Counted from the first letter of the stretch, positions 36,581-46,328 are shown. The stretch: DNA of 64,000 nt from Nocardia sp. NBC_00416 (GCF_036032445.1 NZ_CP107932.1:1180501-1244500), one strand, 5' to 3'. Made by a program: numbers and translations. Notes: generated by a model not told the origin, from the letters alone.

Positions 36581-37558
36581 ATGGATCGAATCGAGTCCGG
36601 CGTGGCGACATGGCGGCCACCCGCATACGTGAACCCGGACGCGTTCGACGAACGAGAGGTGACGGTCGGCGCCGGGCCGCTCGCGGTGCCGGGCACGGTG
36701 ACTCTTCCGCGCGGCGCCGGGCCGCACCCCGCGGCCGTACTGCTGGCCGGTGGCGGTGCGTTCGACCGGGACGGTAGCGCGGGCCCGAACAAGAACCTCA
36801 AGGACATCGCGTGGGGGTTGGCCTGCCGCGGTGTGGCGGTGCTGCGCTTCGACAAGGTGACCTACACGCACCGCGAGCAGACCGCGGTGGCCGGATTCAC
36901 GCCGACCGAGGAGTACGTCCCGCACGCTGTCGCGGGTGTCGACCTCCTGCGCGGGTTCGCGACCGTCGACGGTGCACGTGTCTTCGTGATCGGCCACAGT
37001 ATGGGCGGCCGGTTCGCGCCGCGCGTGGCCGCCGCCGACCCCGCGGTGGCGGGTCTGGTCGTCCTCGCGGGGGACACGGTGCCGTTGCAGTGGTCGATGG
37101 TGCGTGTCATCGAGCATCTGACGAGGGTCGCCCCGGCGACGGCGGCGGGATTGCCCACTGTCGAAGCTGCCATCGAACAGGCGGAACTGGTGGACGGTCC
37201 GGCGCTGACAGTCGACTCTCCCGCCGACGAACTGCCCTTCGGGATGCCGGCGCCGTACTGGCTGGACCTGCGCGCCTACCATCCGCCGGCCGTGGCCGCG
37301 GCGCTGTCTGTGCCCATGCTGATCCTGCAGGGAGAACGCGACTATCAGGTCACGGTCGAGCACGACCTCGCCGGTTGGCGGGCGGGGCTGTCCGGTCGCC
37401 GGGACGTGACGATCCGCACGTACCCGGCCGATGATCACATGTTCTTCCCCGGGGCCGGGCCTTCGATGCCTGCGGACTATACGCACCCGCATCATGTCGA
37501 TATCGAGGTCATCACCGATATCGCCGCCTGGGTCGCCCGGCCACGACCGGGTAGATGA
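36581..37558 (+). CDS. Alpha/beta hydrolase, dienelactone-hydrolase-like
   Basis: 325 residues. PHPAAVLLAGGGAFDRDGS forms the oxyanion region, VIGHSMGGRFAPRVAA holds the nucleophile (GHSMG), LQGERDYQV the acid, and ADDHMFFPG the histidine. The shape fits cytosolic serine hydrolases of the dienelactone hydrolase/BAAT type, such as those regulated by adjacent wHTH repressors. GGAGG precedes the ATG. The gene is divergent from the ArsR-like regulator and converges on the methyltransferase gene (16-base gap). Confidence 0.87.
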   Translation: MDRIESGVATWRPPAYVNPDAFDEREVTVGAGPLAVPGTVTLPRGAGPHPAAVLLAGGGAFDRDGSAGPNKNLKDIAWGLACRGVAVLRFDKVTYTHREQTAVAGFTPTEEYVPHAVAGVDLLRGFATVDGARVFVIGHSMGGRFAPRVAAADPAVAGLVVLAGDTVPLQWSMVRVIEHLTRVAPATAAGLPTVEAAIEQAELVDGPALTVDSPADELPFGMPAPYWLDLRAYHPPAVAAALSVPMLILQGERDYQVTVEHDLAGWRAGLSGRRDVTIRTYPADDHMFFPGAGPSMPADYTHPHHVDIEVITDIAAWVARPRPGR

Positions 37559-37573
37559 ATGCCGTCCCGGGCC

Positions 37574-38467
37574 TCAACCGCCCTGGACCGCGGACAGATA
37601 TCGCGGCCGTTGCCACTCCTGTTCGATCTCATCGGGTAACTCCGGAAGCGTGAGAGAGTAGCCGGACGCCAGATCGGCCGAGCTGAAGGCGCGGACCGAC
37701 CAGCCGTGGTCGAGCAACCATCGCTCCGGATCGGATCTCTCGTCGTAGTAGAAGAGTTCGGTCGGGTCGATATCGCCGAACGGATTCTTGTCGAAGTATT
37801 TCGACTCGATAGACGCGAAGCAGCTCTGTCCGGCTCCGACCGGGGCGCTTTCCACGGCGAGACGGCCGCCCGGAACGGAGAGGTCGCCGATGTGTTCGAA
37901 CAGCGCGTCCTGGGCCGCGCCCGGCAGATACGGCAGCAATCCCTCGGCCGACCATGCCGTAGTCGCGCCGGGGTCCATCCCGGCGGCCGCGAGCGCCTTC
38001 GGCCAATCGTCGCGCAGATCGACGGCCACGGTCCGGCGATCGGCCCGCGGTAGCGCGCCGTGGTCGGCGAGGACCTGGTCTTTGAACTGGAGTACTTCGG
38101 GGCGGTCGATTTCGAACACGACGGTTCCCGCGGGCCAGTCGAGCCGGTAGGCGCGCGCGTCCAGCCCAGCGGCCAGGATCACCGCCTGCCGGACCCCGCC
38201 CGCGGTGGCGGACCGGAAGAAATCGTCGAAGAACTTGGTCCGCAGCCCCATGAAACCGGGAATCAGCGGGGTATCGCCCATTTTCGGCGGATCGGCCAAG
38301 AGATCCACGAAATACTGTTCGCCCGCGGCCCGCACGAACAGTGCCGCGTAGTCGTCGTGGATCAAGGGATCGGGGTGGGCCGACTCCAGTGCCCGGAATG
38401 TCGCGACGCCCAGCGCGGTGAGTCCCACACCGGTCACGATGTCCCACTCGTCTCCATCGGTGCGCAC
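37574..38467 (-). CDS. SAM-dependent methyltransferase, mycobacterial-type (PF04072)
   Basis: 297 residues. EWDIVTGVGLTALGVATFRALES, PLIHDDYAALFVRAAG, QAVILAAGLDARAYRLDWPAGTVVFEID and AWSAEGLLPYLPG are hallmarks of the large family of putative leucine-carboxyl-methyltransferase-like proteins expanded in mycobacteria and nocardiae; only key parts are given. Some members modify polyketides or mycolate-related lipids, and this one is unassigned. GTG start with GGAGGT nine bases upstream. The 246 bases upstream (38468-38713) hold only weak open frames. Confidence 0.9.
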   Translation of the reverse strand: MRTDGDEWDIVTGVGLTALGVATFRALESAHPDPLIHDDYAALFVRAAGEQYFVDLLADPPKMGDTPLIPGFMGLRTKFFDDFFRSATAGGVRQAVILAAGLDARAYRLDWPAGTVVFEIDRPEVLQFKDQVLADHGALPRADRRTVAVDLRDDWPKALAAAGMDPGATTAWSAEGLLPYLPGAAQDALFEHIGDLSVPGGRLAVESAPVGAGQSCFASIESKYFDKNPFGDIDPTELFYYDERSDPERWLLDHGWSVRAFSSADLASGYSLTLPELPDEIEQEWQRPRYLSAVQGG

Positions 38468-38713
38468 GGTCGTAACACCTCCCGATCGAATCGGCGGAGA
38501 TGGACCTGACAATCGTCCGGTCGGAAATCGGGCACCGAGACCGTGCCGCCGCGCCGGATACGCTCGCTCGCGGCGAGCCGGAAGCAACAACCGCAGTCTA
38601 CGACGGGGAGTGTGGCGAGCAGGGTCGCGCCGGCATTGCGGCAGTGCGGCATTTGCGCCGCTGCGATAACGATCCGGTGGTCGCCGCGGTGGGGGCGCGG
38701 CTACCGCGGTCCT

Positions 38714-39478
38714 TCATCCGATGAATATCTCGGCGCCGTCGTAGCCCGGCGTGTAGTCGCCTCCGGCCGCCGCGGCCACCATCTCGGAGTACATCGGCCA
38801 CAGATGGGCGATAACGCCTTTTCGTGCGGCGTCGTAGTTCTTCTCGGTGACCGCCGCGACGATCCGGGCGTGATCGTGGGTGGACCGCCGTTCGGCGCCC
38901 TCCCGGGACAGGAGTTGCCGGCGGAACTCTTTCAGACCGGGGGTCAGGGTCCGGTAGAGGTCGGCGACGACGTCGTTGTGTGCGCAGGCGACGAGTCGAC
39001 GGTGGAATTCCTCGTCGGTGACCACCATCGCGGCGAGATCGCCTGTGCGGTGGGCCTCTTCGTGATCGGCGCACGCGGCCGCGAGGGATGTCAGATCCGC
39101 GGGGTCCGCGCGTTCGCAGGCGAGCCCGGCCGCGGTGGATTCCAGCCCTACTCGTGCTTCGAGTAGCTGCGTGACCCGGGCGCTCTCGGCGCGGCTCCAC
39201 AGGGCGAATCGCATCCGGGAGTCGTCGGTGGGCGGTTCACGGACGAACGCGCCGCGCCCGCGGATCACTTCCACGACGCCGGCGTCCTGGAGTTTGGCCA
39301 GAGCTTCGCGCAGTGAACCACGGCCGACGCTCATCTGTTTGGCCAGTTGCGGTTCGGAGGGCAGGCGGTCGCCCGGGGCGAGAACTCCGGCGGCGATCGC
39401 CGCGACGATCCGCTCGGCGATGAGTTCCGGAAGCGGTCGCCGCGACAGTGACGTCGAGAATGCGGCCGATAACTCCAT
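38714..39478 (-). CDS. GntR-family (FadR subfamily) regulator
   Basis: 254 residues. The N-terminal wHTH has GDRLPSEPQLAKQMSVGRGSLREALAKL. The C-terminal FCD domain carries the metal-binding pattern around DEEFHRRLVACAHNDVVADLY and a later DHARIVAAV and GVIAHL. It probably senses an organic acid. It is divergent from an MHS transporter and LLM oxidoreductase, with a nested palindrome between, so it is very likely their repressor. Confidence 0.92.
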   Translation of the reverse strand: MELSAAFSTSLSRRPLPELIAERIVAAIAAGVLAPGDRLPSEPQLAKQMSVGRGSLREALAKLQDAGVVEVIRGRGAFVREPPTDDSRMRFALWSRAESARVTQLLEARVGLESTAAGLACERADPADLTSLAAACADHEEAHRTGDLAAMVVTDEEFHRRLVACAHNDVVADLYRTLTPGLKEFRRQLLSREGAERRSTHDHARIVAAVTEKNYDAARKGVIAHLWPMYSEMVAAAAGGDYTPGYDGAEIFIG

Positions 39479-39530
39479 TCTTGTTCCTCTGCTCCTGGGG
39501 TTGCCAACCTGTGGCCTCGAGCTTAGCATC

Positions 39531-39564
39531 CAACTTGTCACTTGTTCGAACAGGAGACAAGTTG
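39531..39564. promoter_or_regulatory. Nested palindromic operator for the FadR-type regulator
   Basis: Outer arms CAACTTGTC (39531-39539) and GACAAGTTG (39556-39564) share an exact centre with an inner perfect palindrome TGTTCGAACA (39543-39552). The site lies between the divergent GntR and MHS genes. The outer arms resemble FadR-subfamily half-sites rich in TTGT/ACAA. Confidence 0.75.
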
Positions 39565-39641
39565 TCCGGGTTTCGGACCCCGGCCTCCCCAACACAACGG
39601 TGTGTCGACCGGCCTCCACAGATCGAGAACGGCAAATCACA

Positions 39642-40964
39642 ATGGCGACAACCACTTCAGTGCGCGAGCGGGAACAATCCACACGGGTTGTGGCCTCCAG
39701 CCTCGCCGGCACGGTGATCGAATGGTACGAGTTCTATATCTACGGCACAGCGTCGGCGTTGATCTTCGGCGAACTCTTCTTTCCCAGTGCGGACCCCCTC
39801 GTGGGCACGTTGCTGGCACTCTCCAGTTTCGCGCTGGCCTTCCTCGCGCGGCCCGTCGGCGCGGCGATCTTCGGGCATTTCGGAGACCGGATCGGTCGCA
39901 AGAAGCTGCTGGTGATCTCGCTGAGCATGATGGGCGTGGCCACGGTAGCGATCGGATTCCTGCCCACCTACGACACGATCGGTGTCCTGGCGCCGGTCAT
40001 GCTGGTGGTGTTGCGGGTAGTGCAAGGTATTTCGCTGGGCGGTGAGTACAGCGGCGCGGTGCTGATGAGCGTCGAGCACACGAAACCGTCCCGCCGGGGC
40101 TTCTTCGGAAGCCTGATCAACACCGGTGCGAGCTGGGGCCTGCTGCTGGCGTCGCTGATGTTCCTGCTGCTCTCCTATCTTCCCGATGAGGCGTTCCGTT
40201 CCTGGGGCTGGCGGGTGCCGTTCTGGTCGAGCGCACTGCTCATCGCGATCGGGATGGCGATCCGGGTCAGCGTTGCCGAAACCCCGGAGTTCCGGGCCGT
40301 CGTGAGTGCGGCCGAAGTCGAGAAACTGCCCATCCGCACGGTATTCGCCGTGCATTGGCGCTCGGTGGTGTTGATGGCGCTGTCGTACCTGTCGGCCGGC
40401 GCGACCTTCTATGTCGCCACGGTGTTCTCGCTCTCCTACGGTGCGCAGCACCTCGGCGTCGACCGTTCGACGACGCTGGAACTGGTCACCGGCGTCACGG
40501 TCGTCGCGATCGTCGGCGTTCCCGCGTTCGGCTGGCTCTCCGATCGCATCGACCGCAAGCTCGTCTATCTCGCCGGTATCGCGGGCATGGCCGTAGTGCC
40601 GTGGGTGTGGTTTCCGATGCTCGGAACCACCAGTGTCCTCGTCATGTTCGCCGGATTCGTCCTCCTCTTCATCCCGTACTGCGCCGCCTACGGAACGATG
40701 CCCGCGTTCTTCGCACAGATCTTCCCGGCTCGGGTCCGGTACTCGGGAATGGCCATCGGGTACAGCCTCGGCACAGTGTTCGGCAGCGGTCTGTCGCCCC
40801 TGATCGCGACATCGCTGCTCGGTGTGACCGGAAGCTGGTACGCGATAGCCGCTTTCATGACCGGATTCGGTGTCGTCTCCTTCGTGGCGACGCTCGCGAT
40901 GCGAGAACTCCCACCGATCGCCGAGCCGCCCGGCGCGACCGGCCCGGCCGCGCCGGGCGCATGA
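39642..40964 (+). CDS. MFS transporter, metabolite:H+ symporter (MHS) type
   Basis: 440 residues, 12 membrane segments. SSLAGTVIEWYEFYIYG, FGHFGDRIGRKK and LRVVQGISLGGEYSGA are the MHS signatures. It is a paralogue of the transporter in the LacI operon but in a different regulatory setting. It probably imports the substrate of the LLM enzyme that follows 102 bases later. The ATG lies in ACAATGG with a weak ribosome site. Confidence 0.9.
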   Translation: MATTTSVREREQSTRVVASSLAGTVIEWYEFYIYGTASALIFGELFFPSADPLVGTLLALSSFALAFLARPVGAAIFGHFGDRIGRKKLLVISLSMMGVATVAIGFLPTYDTIGVLAPVMLVVLRVVQGISLGGEYSGAVLMSVEHTKPSRRGFFGSLINTGASWGLLLASLMFLLLSYLPDEAFRSWGWRVPFWSSALLIAIGMAIRVSVAETPEFRAVVSAAEVEKLPIRTVFAVHWRSVVLMALSYLSAGATFYVATVFSLSYGAQHLGVDRSTTLELVTGVTVVAIVGVPAFGWLSDRIDRKLVYLAGIAGMAVVPWVWFPMLGTTSVLVMFAGFVLLFIPYCAAYGTMPAFFAQIFPARVRYSGMAIGYSLGTVFGSGLSPLIATSLLGVTGSWYAIAAFMTGFGVVSFVATLAMRELPPIAEPPGATGPAAPGA

Positions 40965-41066
40965 TCCCGCGCCGCCCCGCCGAATACCGCCGACGCGGCC
41001 GGAATTCGCACCGCGGGGTCGCGCACGCCGCACCCACCCACGACCTACTTCCTCGAGGATCCCGCC

Positions 41067-42116
41067 ATGACCGAACCGCTGACCTTCGGCGCACCCGTCG
41101 CGATTCACCCCGATGCCGATCCGCTCGACGACATCAGGTGGGCCGACGGTCGCGCGGAGGTCGATACCGCGTGGATGATCGACCATCTCCAGGGCTGGTT
41201 TCCGCGGGGCGCGTCGAGCCCGGTGCTCGGCGATCCGCATCATGTGCTGGACCCCCTCGCGGTACTGGCCGCGGCATCCGCCACCACCCGGCGGGTGGGA
41301 CTCGGCGTCGCGGTCACCGACCCCGTCCGGCGGACGAATGTGGCGCTGGCGCATACCGCGAGCACGATCAGCTGGCTCAGCGGCCGCCGGTTCAAACTCG
41401 GGATCGGTGCCGGTGATCCCGGGCAGTTGCGCCCGTTCGGATTGCACTCCGGAACGGAAAGAACCGGCAGGCTGCACTATGTCCGGCCCGCGCTCGAACA
41501 GCTCAGTGCGCTCCGGACGCCGGATTCGCCCGGATGGGACGCCGACCTTCCGATCGCGCACCGGCCGGGTTACGACCTCTGCGTCGCCGCGCACGGGCCC
41601 CGGATGCTCGAATTGACCGCACTCCACGGCGACGGCTGGATACCCTCGTCGATCACGCCCGCCGACTACGGGCACAAGCTCGGCCGGCTGCGCCGCCACG
41701 CCGAGCTGGCCGGGCGCGACCCCGCGTCGGTCGGTCCGATGCTGTTCCTGTGGACCGCGCTCGCGGGTACCCGCAAGGAGAGCCGTGCCCTTCTGGACCA
41801 TCCCACTGTCCGCGCGGTCGCGCTCTACCGGGGCAGAGCGGCTTTCGAGGCGGCCGGATTCCGGTATCCGCTCGACCACAGTTACATTCCGCAGGAGATC
41901 GCCCCCGGGGACGCCGAAGCCCTGCTGCGCCGGATACCGGACCAAATCGTCGAGGCATCGGTCCTGCACGGATCACCTGCGGAGGTGCGTCGGCGACTCG
42001 ACGAATACCACCGAGCGGGCTGCGCCCATGTGATCCTCTGGGACATAGGTCGTTTCGCCGACCGGGACGGCGCCGAACGTTTCCGCGAAGCCTTCACCAC
42101 GATCGCCCGGGCGTAG
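41067..42116 (+). CDS. LLM-class flavin-dependent oxidoreductase
   Basis: 349 residues. VGLGVAVTDPVRRTNVALAHTASTISWLSGRRFKLGIGAGDPGQ is the conserved core; key parts are the AHTA and LGIGAGDPG motifs. GDGWIPS and AGCAHVILWDIG follow. The AGDPGQLRPFG-type stretch resembles F420-dependent reductases and FMN monooxygenases alike. Co-directional with the MHS transporter and probably in one operon under the FadR-type regulator. ATG with GAGG upstream. Confidence 0.85.
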   Translation: MTEPLTFGAPVAIHPDADPLDDIRWADGRAEVDTAWMIDHLQGWFPRGASSPVLGDPHHVLDPLAVLAAASATTRRVGLGVAVTDPVRRTNVALAHTASTISWLSGRRFKLGIGAGDPGQLRPFGLHSGTERTGRLHYVRPALEQLSALRTPDSPGWDADLPIAHRPGYDLCVAAHGPRMLELTALHGDGWIPSSITPADYGHKLGRLRRHAELAGRDPASVGPMLFLWTALAGTRKESRALLDHPTVRAVALYRGRAAFEAAGFRYPLDHSYIPQEIAPGDAEALLRRIPDQIVEASVLHGSPAEVRRRLDEYHRAGCAHVILWDIGRFADRDGAERFREAFTTIARA

Positions 42117-42148
42117 ACCGGCAGTTCGGACCCCGACGACCGGCGCGC

Positions 42149-43600
42149 TCAGCGCGCGGAGTGCGCCGGGGCCACCGCGGGGCCGGCGACCCCGCACTGC
42201 GGCAGGCAGTCGACATTGCCGAGGTCGGGCTTGCGCCGCGGCGGTCGCAGCAGCACCGCCGCCAACAGCGCGCCGGTGAGCAGCAGGCCGGCGCATATCC
42301 ACATGGCGACGGCGAAACCCGAATCGAAAGCGGCCGGATCGTCGAGTGCCCCGGTGATACCGGCAAGTCCCGGCAACGCGGCCACCGCGAGCAACTGGGC
42401 GGTCCGGGCGACGGCATTGTTCACCCCGGAGGCGATACCCGCCTCACTCGCCGCGACCGCGCCGATCACCGCACCCGTGAGCGGGGCGACGAGCACCGAC
42501 AGTCCGAGACCGAAGACGAGGACACCGGGTAGCACATCGACCGGATACGACGCGCCGGGCCCGATCCGCGGCAACAGCATCAGTCCGCTCGCGGCCAGGA
42601 CCGGCCCCGATGTCATCGGCAACCGCGGTCCGTGCCGCTGTGCCCAGCGCCCGGCGGGGGCGGACAGCGCGAGCATCAGCACCGTGATCGGTATGGTGGC
42701 CACCCCTGACAACAACGGCGAGTATCCGGCCACCAGCTGTAGTTCCAGAACCAGCAGGAAGAACACCCCGCCGAGCGCCGCGTACACCGCGAGGGTCACC
42801 AGGTTGGCCGCGGTGAACACGCGCGAGGCGAACAGTGACGGCGGCACCAGCGGATGGTCGCTGCGCAGCTCGATCCGGACGAATACCGCGAGCAGCAGCA
42901 GGCCGGTGCCCACCAGCAGCGGTACCGCGTCGATCAGTCCGAGGGTCAGCGCCCCGAGCGCCACCGCGACCACCAGCGCGCCGGGGAGGTCGATCCGGCC
43001 GGCGGCGTTCGGATCGCGGCTCTCCGGCACATGTCGCAGCGATACCAGCACCACGACCAGCACCAGCGGAATATTGATGAAGAAGATCGACCGCCATCCC
43101 GCGACCTCGATCAGCCAGCCGCCGACAAATGGCCCGAGTGCGCCGGCCACCCCGCCGAATCCCGACCAGAGGCCGATCGCCGCACCTTGGTCGCGGTGGT
43201 CGATGGACGCCGAGATCAGCGCCAGGCTGCCCGGCGTGAGCATGGCCCCGGCCACCCCCTGCAATACTCTGGCGGCCACCAGCATTTCGATGTTCACCGC
43301 CGCACCGCACAGCAACGACGCCACCGCGAACCCCACGGCGCCGGCGACGAACACCTTCCGTCTGCCGAACCGGTCGCCGAACGAGCCGCCGAGCAGAATG
43401 AACGAGGCGAGGGTCAGCGTGTAGCCGTTGAGCGTCCACTGCAGTCCGGCGACATCGGTGCCCAGCGCGGCGCCGATCCGGGGGAGCGCGATATTGACGA
43501 CGGTCGCGTCCAGTGAGGCCACCGACGATCCGAGAACCGTGGCCAGCACGATCCAGCGTCCGCCGGCCGACCCGAGTCGGGGCAGCTCAGTGGTGCTCAC
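42149..43600 (-). CDS. MFS drug-type exporter, DHA2 family (14 TM)
   Basis: 483 residues. LGSSVASLDATVVNIALPRIG is the TM1 region with the DHA2 D1 pattern LDATVVN; the loop has GGSFGDRFGRRK, TM5 has motif C LGPFVGGWL, and about 14 hydrophobic segments follow. It would export small toxic molecules or metabolites with proton antiport. It starts at GTG. It converges on the LLM gene and lies downstream of the IclR gene on the same strand, with 179 bases between them. Confidence 0.9.
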   Translation of the reverse strand: MSTTELPRLGSAGGRWIVLATVLGSSVASLDATVVNIALPRIGAALGTDVAGLQWTLNGYTLTLASFILLGGSFGDRFGRRKVFVAGAVGFAVASLLCGAAVNIEMLVAARVLQGVAGAMLTPGSLALISASIDHRDQGAAIGLWSGFGGVAGALGPFVGGWLIEVAGWRSIFFINIPLVLVVVLVSLRHVPESRDPNAAGRIDLPGALVVAVALGALTLGLIDAVPLLVGTGLLLLAVFVRIELRSDHPLVPPSLFASRVFTAANLVTLAVYAALGGVFFLLVLELQLVAGYSPLLSGVATIPITVLMLALSAPAGRWAQRHGPRLPMTSGPVLAASGLMLLPRIGPGASYPVDVLPGVLVFGLGLSVLVAPLTGAVIGAVAASEAGIASGVNNAVARTAQLLAVAALPGLAGITGALDDPAAFDSGFAVAMWICAGLLLTGALLAAVLLRPPRRKPDLGNVDCLPQCGVAGPAVAPAHSAR

Positions 43601-43779
43601 GCCACCGAAGATACGGATCCCGGCAGGTGAGGGGTTCGCGACACACGCGCCGTGATCGGCGCGAATCGCACCGTGCGGAGGACGCCCGCCGCGGGCCGCT
43701 CTCGACGATCCGGCGGTAGCGCGATCACGGCGCGGCTTCGCCGCGACGAGTTCATTCGTCGGCCCGACACCTCCGGGCG

Positions 43780-44550
43780 TCAGGTTCCCTGGTAGCCCAG
43801 CGACGCCGAGATCCGTCCCGCGGCCCGGCGGACGACCGGGACCAGCCCGCGCATCCGCTCGTGCGGCATGTACGGCGTGGTGGCCGAAACGCTCACCGCT
43901 CCCACGATGGCGCGGGAGGCGTCGCGGATCGGGGCCGCGACACAGCGGATGCCCGGTTCGTTGTCCTCCAGGTCCATGGCCGCGCCGGCGCGCGCGTATT
44001 CCTGCATCCGGGTGCGGAAGCCCTCCGGGTCGCCGTTCCGGGCGGCGACCGGGAGTTGGTCTTCGTCGGCGGTGTACTGCTCGGTCCAGCGATCGGCGGC
44101 GTCGAGCAGCAGTGCTTTGCCGACTCCCGCACGGGTCAGCGGCATCCGGTACCCGATCCGCGACCGCATTTCCGCACCGCGCGACCCGGACAGCTTGTCG
44201 AGGTAGAGCACCGAACCACCGTCTTCGACGGCCAGATGGACCGTATCGAGTACGGCGGCCGACAACTCCTCGAGCACCGGCCGGGCCACCAGCGGCAAAG
44301 GGTTGCCGTGCAGGGCTTTGAAGCCGAGTTCGATCAGTGCCGGGCCGAGGGTGTAGCCCCGGTTGTCGTGCCGCAGGAAGTCCTGGTTCACCAGCAGTTG
44401 GGCGAGTCGATGGGTGCTGCTGCGGCCCAGACCGGTGTATTCGACGATCGCGCGTAATCCGTGTGCGCCGTCGGCCACCGCTCGGATGACCGCGAGGCCC
44501 CGGGCGAGCGTCTGGGTGCCGGGCGGGACCTCGTCGTGCGCAGTACTCAT
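43780..44550 (-). CDS. IclR-family regulator of the dgo operon
   Basis: 256 residues. The wHTH is TQTLARGLAVIRAVADGAHGLRAIVEYTGLGRSSTHRLAQLL (key part TGLGRSSTHRLAQLL). The effector domain has AGVGKALLLDA and GIRCVAAPIRDASRAIVGAVSVSA. It is divergent from dgoK with 58 bases between starts that hold three GGGAC/GTCCC elements. In Escherichia coli the same operon is controlled by the GntR-type DgoR, so the regulator family has been exchanged here. The effector is presumably D-galactonate or a pathway intermediate. Confidence 0.92.
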   Translation of the reverse strand: MSTAHDEVPPGTQTLARGLAVIRAVADGAHGLRAIVEYTGLGRSSTHRLAQLLVNQDFLRHDNRGYTLGPALIELGFKALHGNPLPLVARPVLEELSAAVLDTVHLAVEDGGSVLYLDKLSGSRGAEMRSRIGYRMPLTRAGVGKALLLDAADRWTEQYTADEDQLPVAARNGDPEGFRTRMQEYARAGAAMDLEDNEPGIRCVAAPIRDASRAIVGAVSVSATTPYMPHERMRGLVPVVRRAAGRISASLGYQGT

Positions 44551-44555
44551 CCGTC

Positions 44556-44602
44556 CAGAGTCCCATAAATAGGGACTTGGTTGGAAATAATGGGACGCTC
44601 TG
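44556..44602. promoter_or_regulatory. IclR operator cluster in the dgo promoter
   Basis: GTCCC (44560-44564) and GGGAC (44572-44576) form a dyad, and a second GGGAC lies at 44592-44596. An outer pair, CAGAGTCCCAT at 44556-44566 against ATGGGA plus CTCTG at 44590-44602, encloses them. The spacer is AT-rich. This arrangement suggests two overlapping IclR dimer sites. Confidence 0.65.
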
Positions 44603-44608
44603 TTCATA

Positions 44609-45619
44609 GTGACGGTCATGACACCGGACCGGCCAGGGCTCTCGATGCCGCGCCTCATCGCACTCGACTGGGGTACGACATCTATGCGCTCCTGGCTGCT
44701 CGGCGACGAGGGGCGGATTCTCGAGACCCGGGAGCCCGCCGGGGGGCTACTCGATATGGCCGCCGGAATAGACGCCGCGGACCCGGCGGCGCGGGCGCGC
44801 GCCTACGAAGCGGCCTACCTGGATGTGTGCGGTGGGTGGCTGCGCGATCATCCGGGCCTCCCCGCGCTCGCCTGCGGCATGGTCGGCAGTGCTCAGGGGT
44901 GGTGCGAGGCCGGGTATCTGACCGTGCCCGCCCGTCTCGACAGCACCGCACGCTCACTCACCGAGATCACCCTCGCCGCGGGCGCCGTGCACCTGGTGCC
45001 CGGTCTGCGCGTCGCCTCCGATGCGCGCCACGATATCCCCGGTGATGTGCTGCGAGGTGAGGAAACTCAGGTCATCGGCGTGCTCGAGCTGATCGCCCGG
45101 CCCGATGCCGAACACATCGTGGTCTTGCCGGGGACTCACACCAAGTGGATGCGGATCGAGGACCGCACGGTGCGGTCCTTCACCACCGCGATGAGCGGTG
45201 AGCTGTACGGACTGGTCACCGGGCACGGGCTGCTCAGCCACACCGCGACCGACCCGCGGCGCGACGACGCCGCCTTCACCCGCGGCCTGACCGCGGGTTT
45301 CTCGCCACGGGAGCGTGGACTGGCCACCGCCCTGTTCGGCGCGCGGGCACTCGTCCTCGACGGCCTGCTCGCACCGTCGTCGCTCGCCGACTATCTCTCC
45401 GGTGTCGTCCTGGCCGATGAGGTGCGCCATCTGCTTCCGCAGTATCGGGCGGAGCGCATCGTGCTCTGCGGTAATGCCGACCTGTGCCGCCGGTACGCCG
45501 CCGCGCTGCGGATGCGCGGTGTGGTGACCGAGGTCGTGGGGGAGGACGCCGCCGCGGCGGGGCTGTGGTCGATCGCCGTGGCGGCGGGGGTCGTCGCGGC
45601 GGAAGCGGCCTCGCGATGA
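44609..45619 (+). CDS. dgoK: 2-dehydro-3-deoxygalactonokinase
   Basis: 336 residues. LIALDWGTTSMRSWLL is the family's phosphate-1 motif, ACGMVGSAQGW follows, and LPGTHTKWM with MSGELYGL is diagnostic. It phosphorylates 2-keto-3-deoxy-D-galactonate. The start is uncertain: GTG 44609, ATG 44618 or ATG 44645 are all in frame, and none has a strong ribosome site. It is the first gene of dgoK-A-D-T. Confidence 0.92.
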   Translation: MTVMTPDRPGLSMPRLIALDWGTTSMRSWLLGDEGRILETREPAGGLLDMAAGIDAADPAARARAYEAAYLDVCGGWLRDHPGLPALACGMVGSAQGWCEAGYLTVPARLDSTARSLTEITLAAGAVHLVPGLRVASDARHDIPGDVLRGEETQVIGVLELIARPDAEHIVVLPGTHTKWMRIEDRTVRSFTTAMSGELYGLVTGHGLLSHTATDPRRDDAAFTRGLTAGFSPRERGLATALFGARALVLDGLLAPSSLADYLSGVVLADEVRHLLPQYRAERIVLCGNADLCRRYAAALRMRGVVTEVVGEDAAAAGLWSIAVAAGVVAAEAASR

Positions 45620-45657
45620 CCCGGCAGCAGTTCACGAACGCAATCGAGGAGAGGTTC

Positions 45658-46281
45658 ATGGATTCCGCATCGGATACGACCCGGTCGGGGCTGATCGCCA
45701 TCCTGCGAGGAATCACCCCGGCGGAGGTTGTCGCCGTGGGAGCGGCGCTGGTCGAGGAAGGCGTGCACGCCATCGAGGTGCCGTTGAACTCGCCCGACCC
45801 CTACCATTCCATCGAGCTACTGGCCACGCACTTCGGGAAGCTCTGCCCGATCGGCGCCGGTACCGTCCTGAGCGCCGACGACGCGGCCCGGGCCCGCTCC
45901 GCCGGCGCCGACCTCATTGTGTCGCCGGATACGAATATCGAGGTGATCGCGGCCGCGCTCGCCCTGGGTATGCGTCCGTACCCCGGGGTGGCCACGCCGA
46001 CCGAGGCGTTCGGCGCGGTACGCGCCGGCGCCCGTAGTCTCAAGCTGTTCCCGTCCGGCGCGCTGGGAATCTCCGGGATGCGCGCGGTGCGCGCGGTCCT
46101 GCCCGACGATGTGGAACTGCTGCCGGTCGGCGGAGTGGACGAATCGAACCTCGGGGACTGGCTCGCCGCGGGCGCCGGCGGGGCGGGTCTCGGAACGAGT
46201 CTCTACCGGCCGGGTGACACCGCCGACCAGGTGCGTGTCAGGGCCCGCCGACTCTCGAATATCTGGGCTGCCACCCGCTAG
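45658..46281 (+). CDS. dgoA: 2-dehydro-3-deoxy-6-phosphogalactonate aldolase
   Basis: 207 residues, a class I aldolase of the KDPG/KDPGal family. GLIAILRGI starts the barrel, [10 protein letters not shown] contains the catalytic glutamate, and [11 protein letters not shown] the Schiff-base lysine. It splits KDPGal into pyruvate and glyceraldehyde 3-phosphate. The ATG at 45658 has GAGGAGAGG upstream; an ATG at 45616 overlapping the dgoK stop would add 14 residues and is possible. Confidence 0.93.
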   Translation: MDSASDTTRSGLIAILRGITPAEVVAVGAALVEEGVHAIEVPLNSPDPYHSIELLATHFGKLCPIGAGTVLSADDAARARSAGADLIVSPDTNIEVIAAALALGMRPYPGVATPTEAFGAVRAGARSLKLFPSGALGISGMRAVRAVLPDDVELLPVGGVDESNLGDWLAAGAGGAGLGTSLYRPGDTADQVRVRARRLSNIWAATR

Positions 46282-46328
46282 TACCGCTCGTCACCGGACA
46301 ACGCAGTCCGCTGCACAGGAGGAGATCA

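Noticed and set aside
38434..38652. 72-codon minus-strand frame upstream of the methyltransferase
   Set aside because: Cysteine-containing but unrecognised, without a clear ribosome site, and it overlaps the methyltransferase start.
39657..41969. Open frame of about 770 codons antisense to the MHS and LLM genes
   Set aside because: Covers two real genes on the opposite strand and has low-complexity acidic/basic composition.
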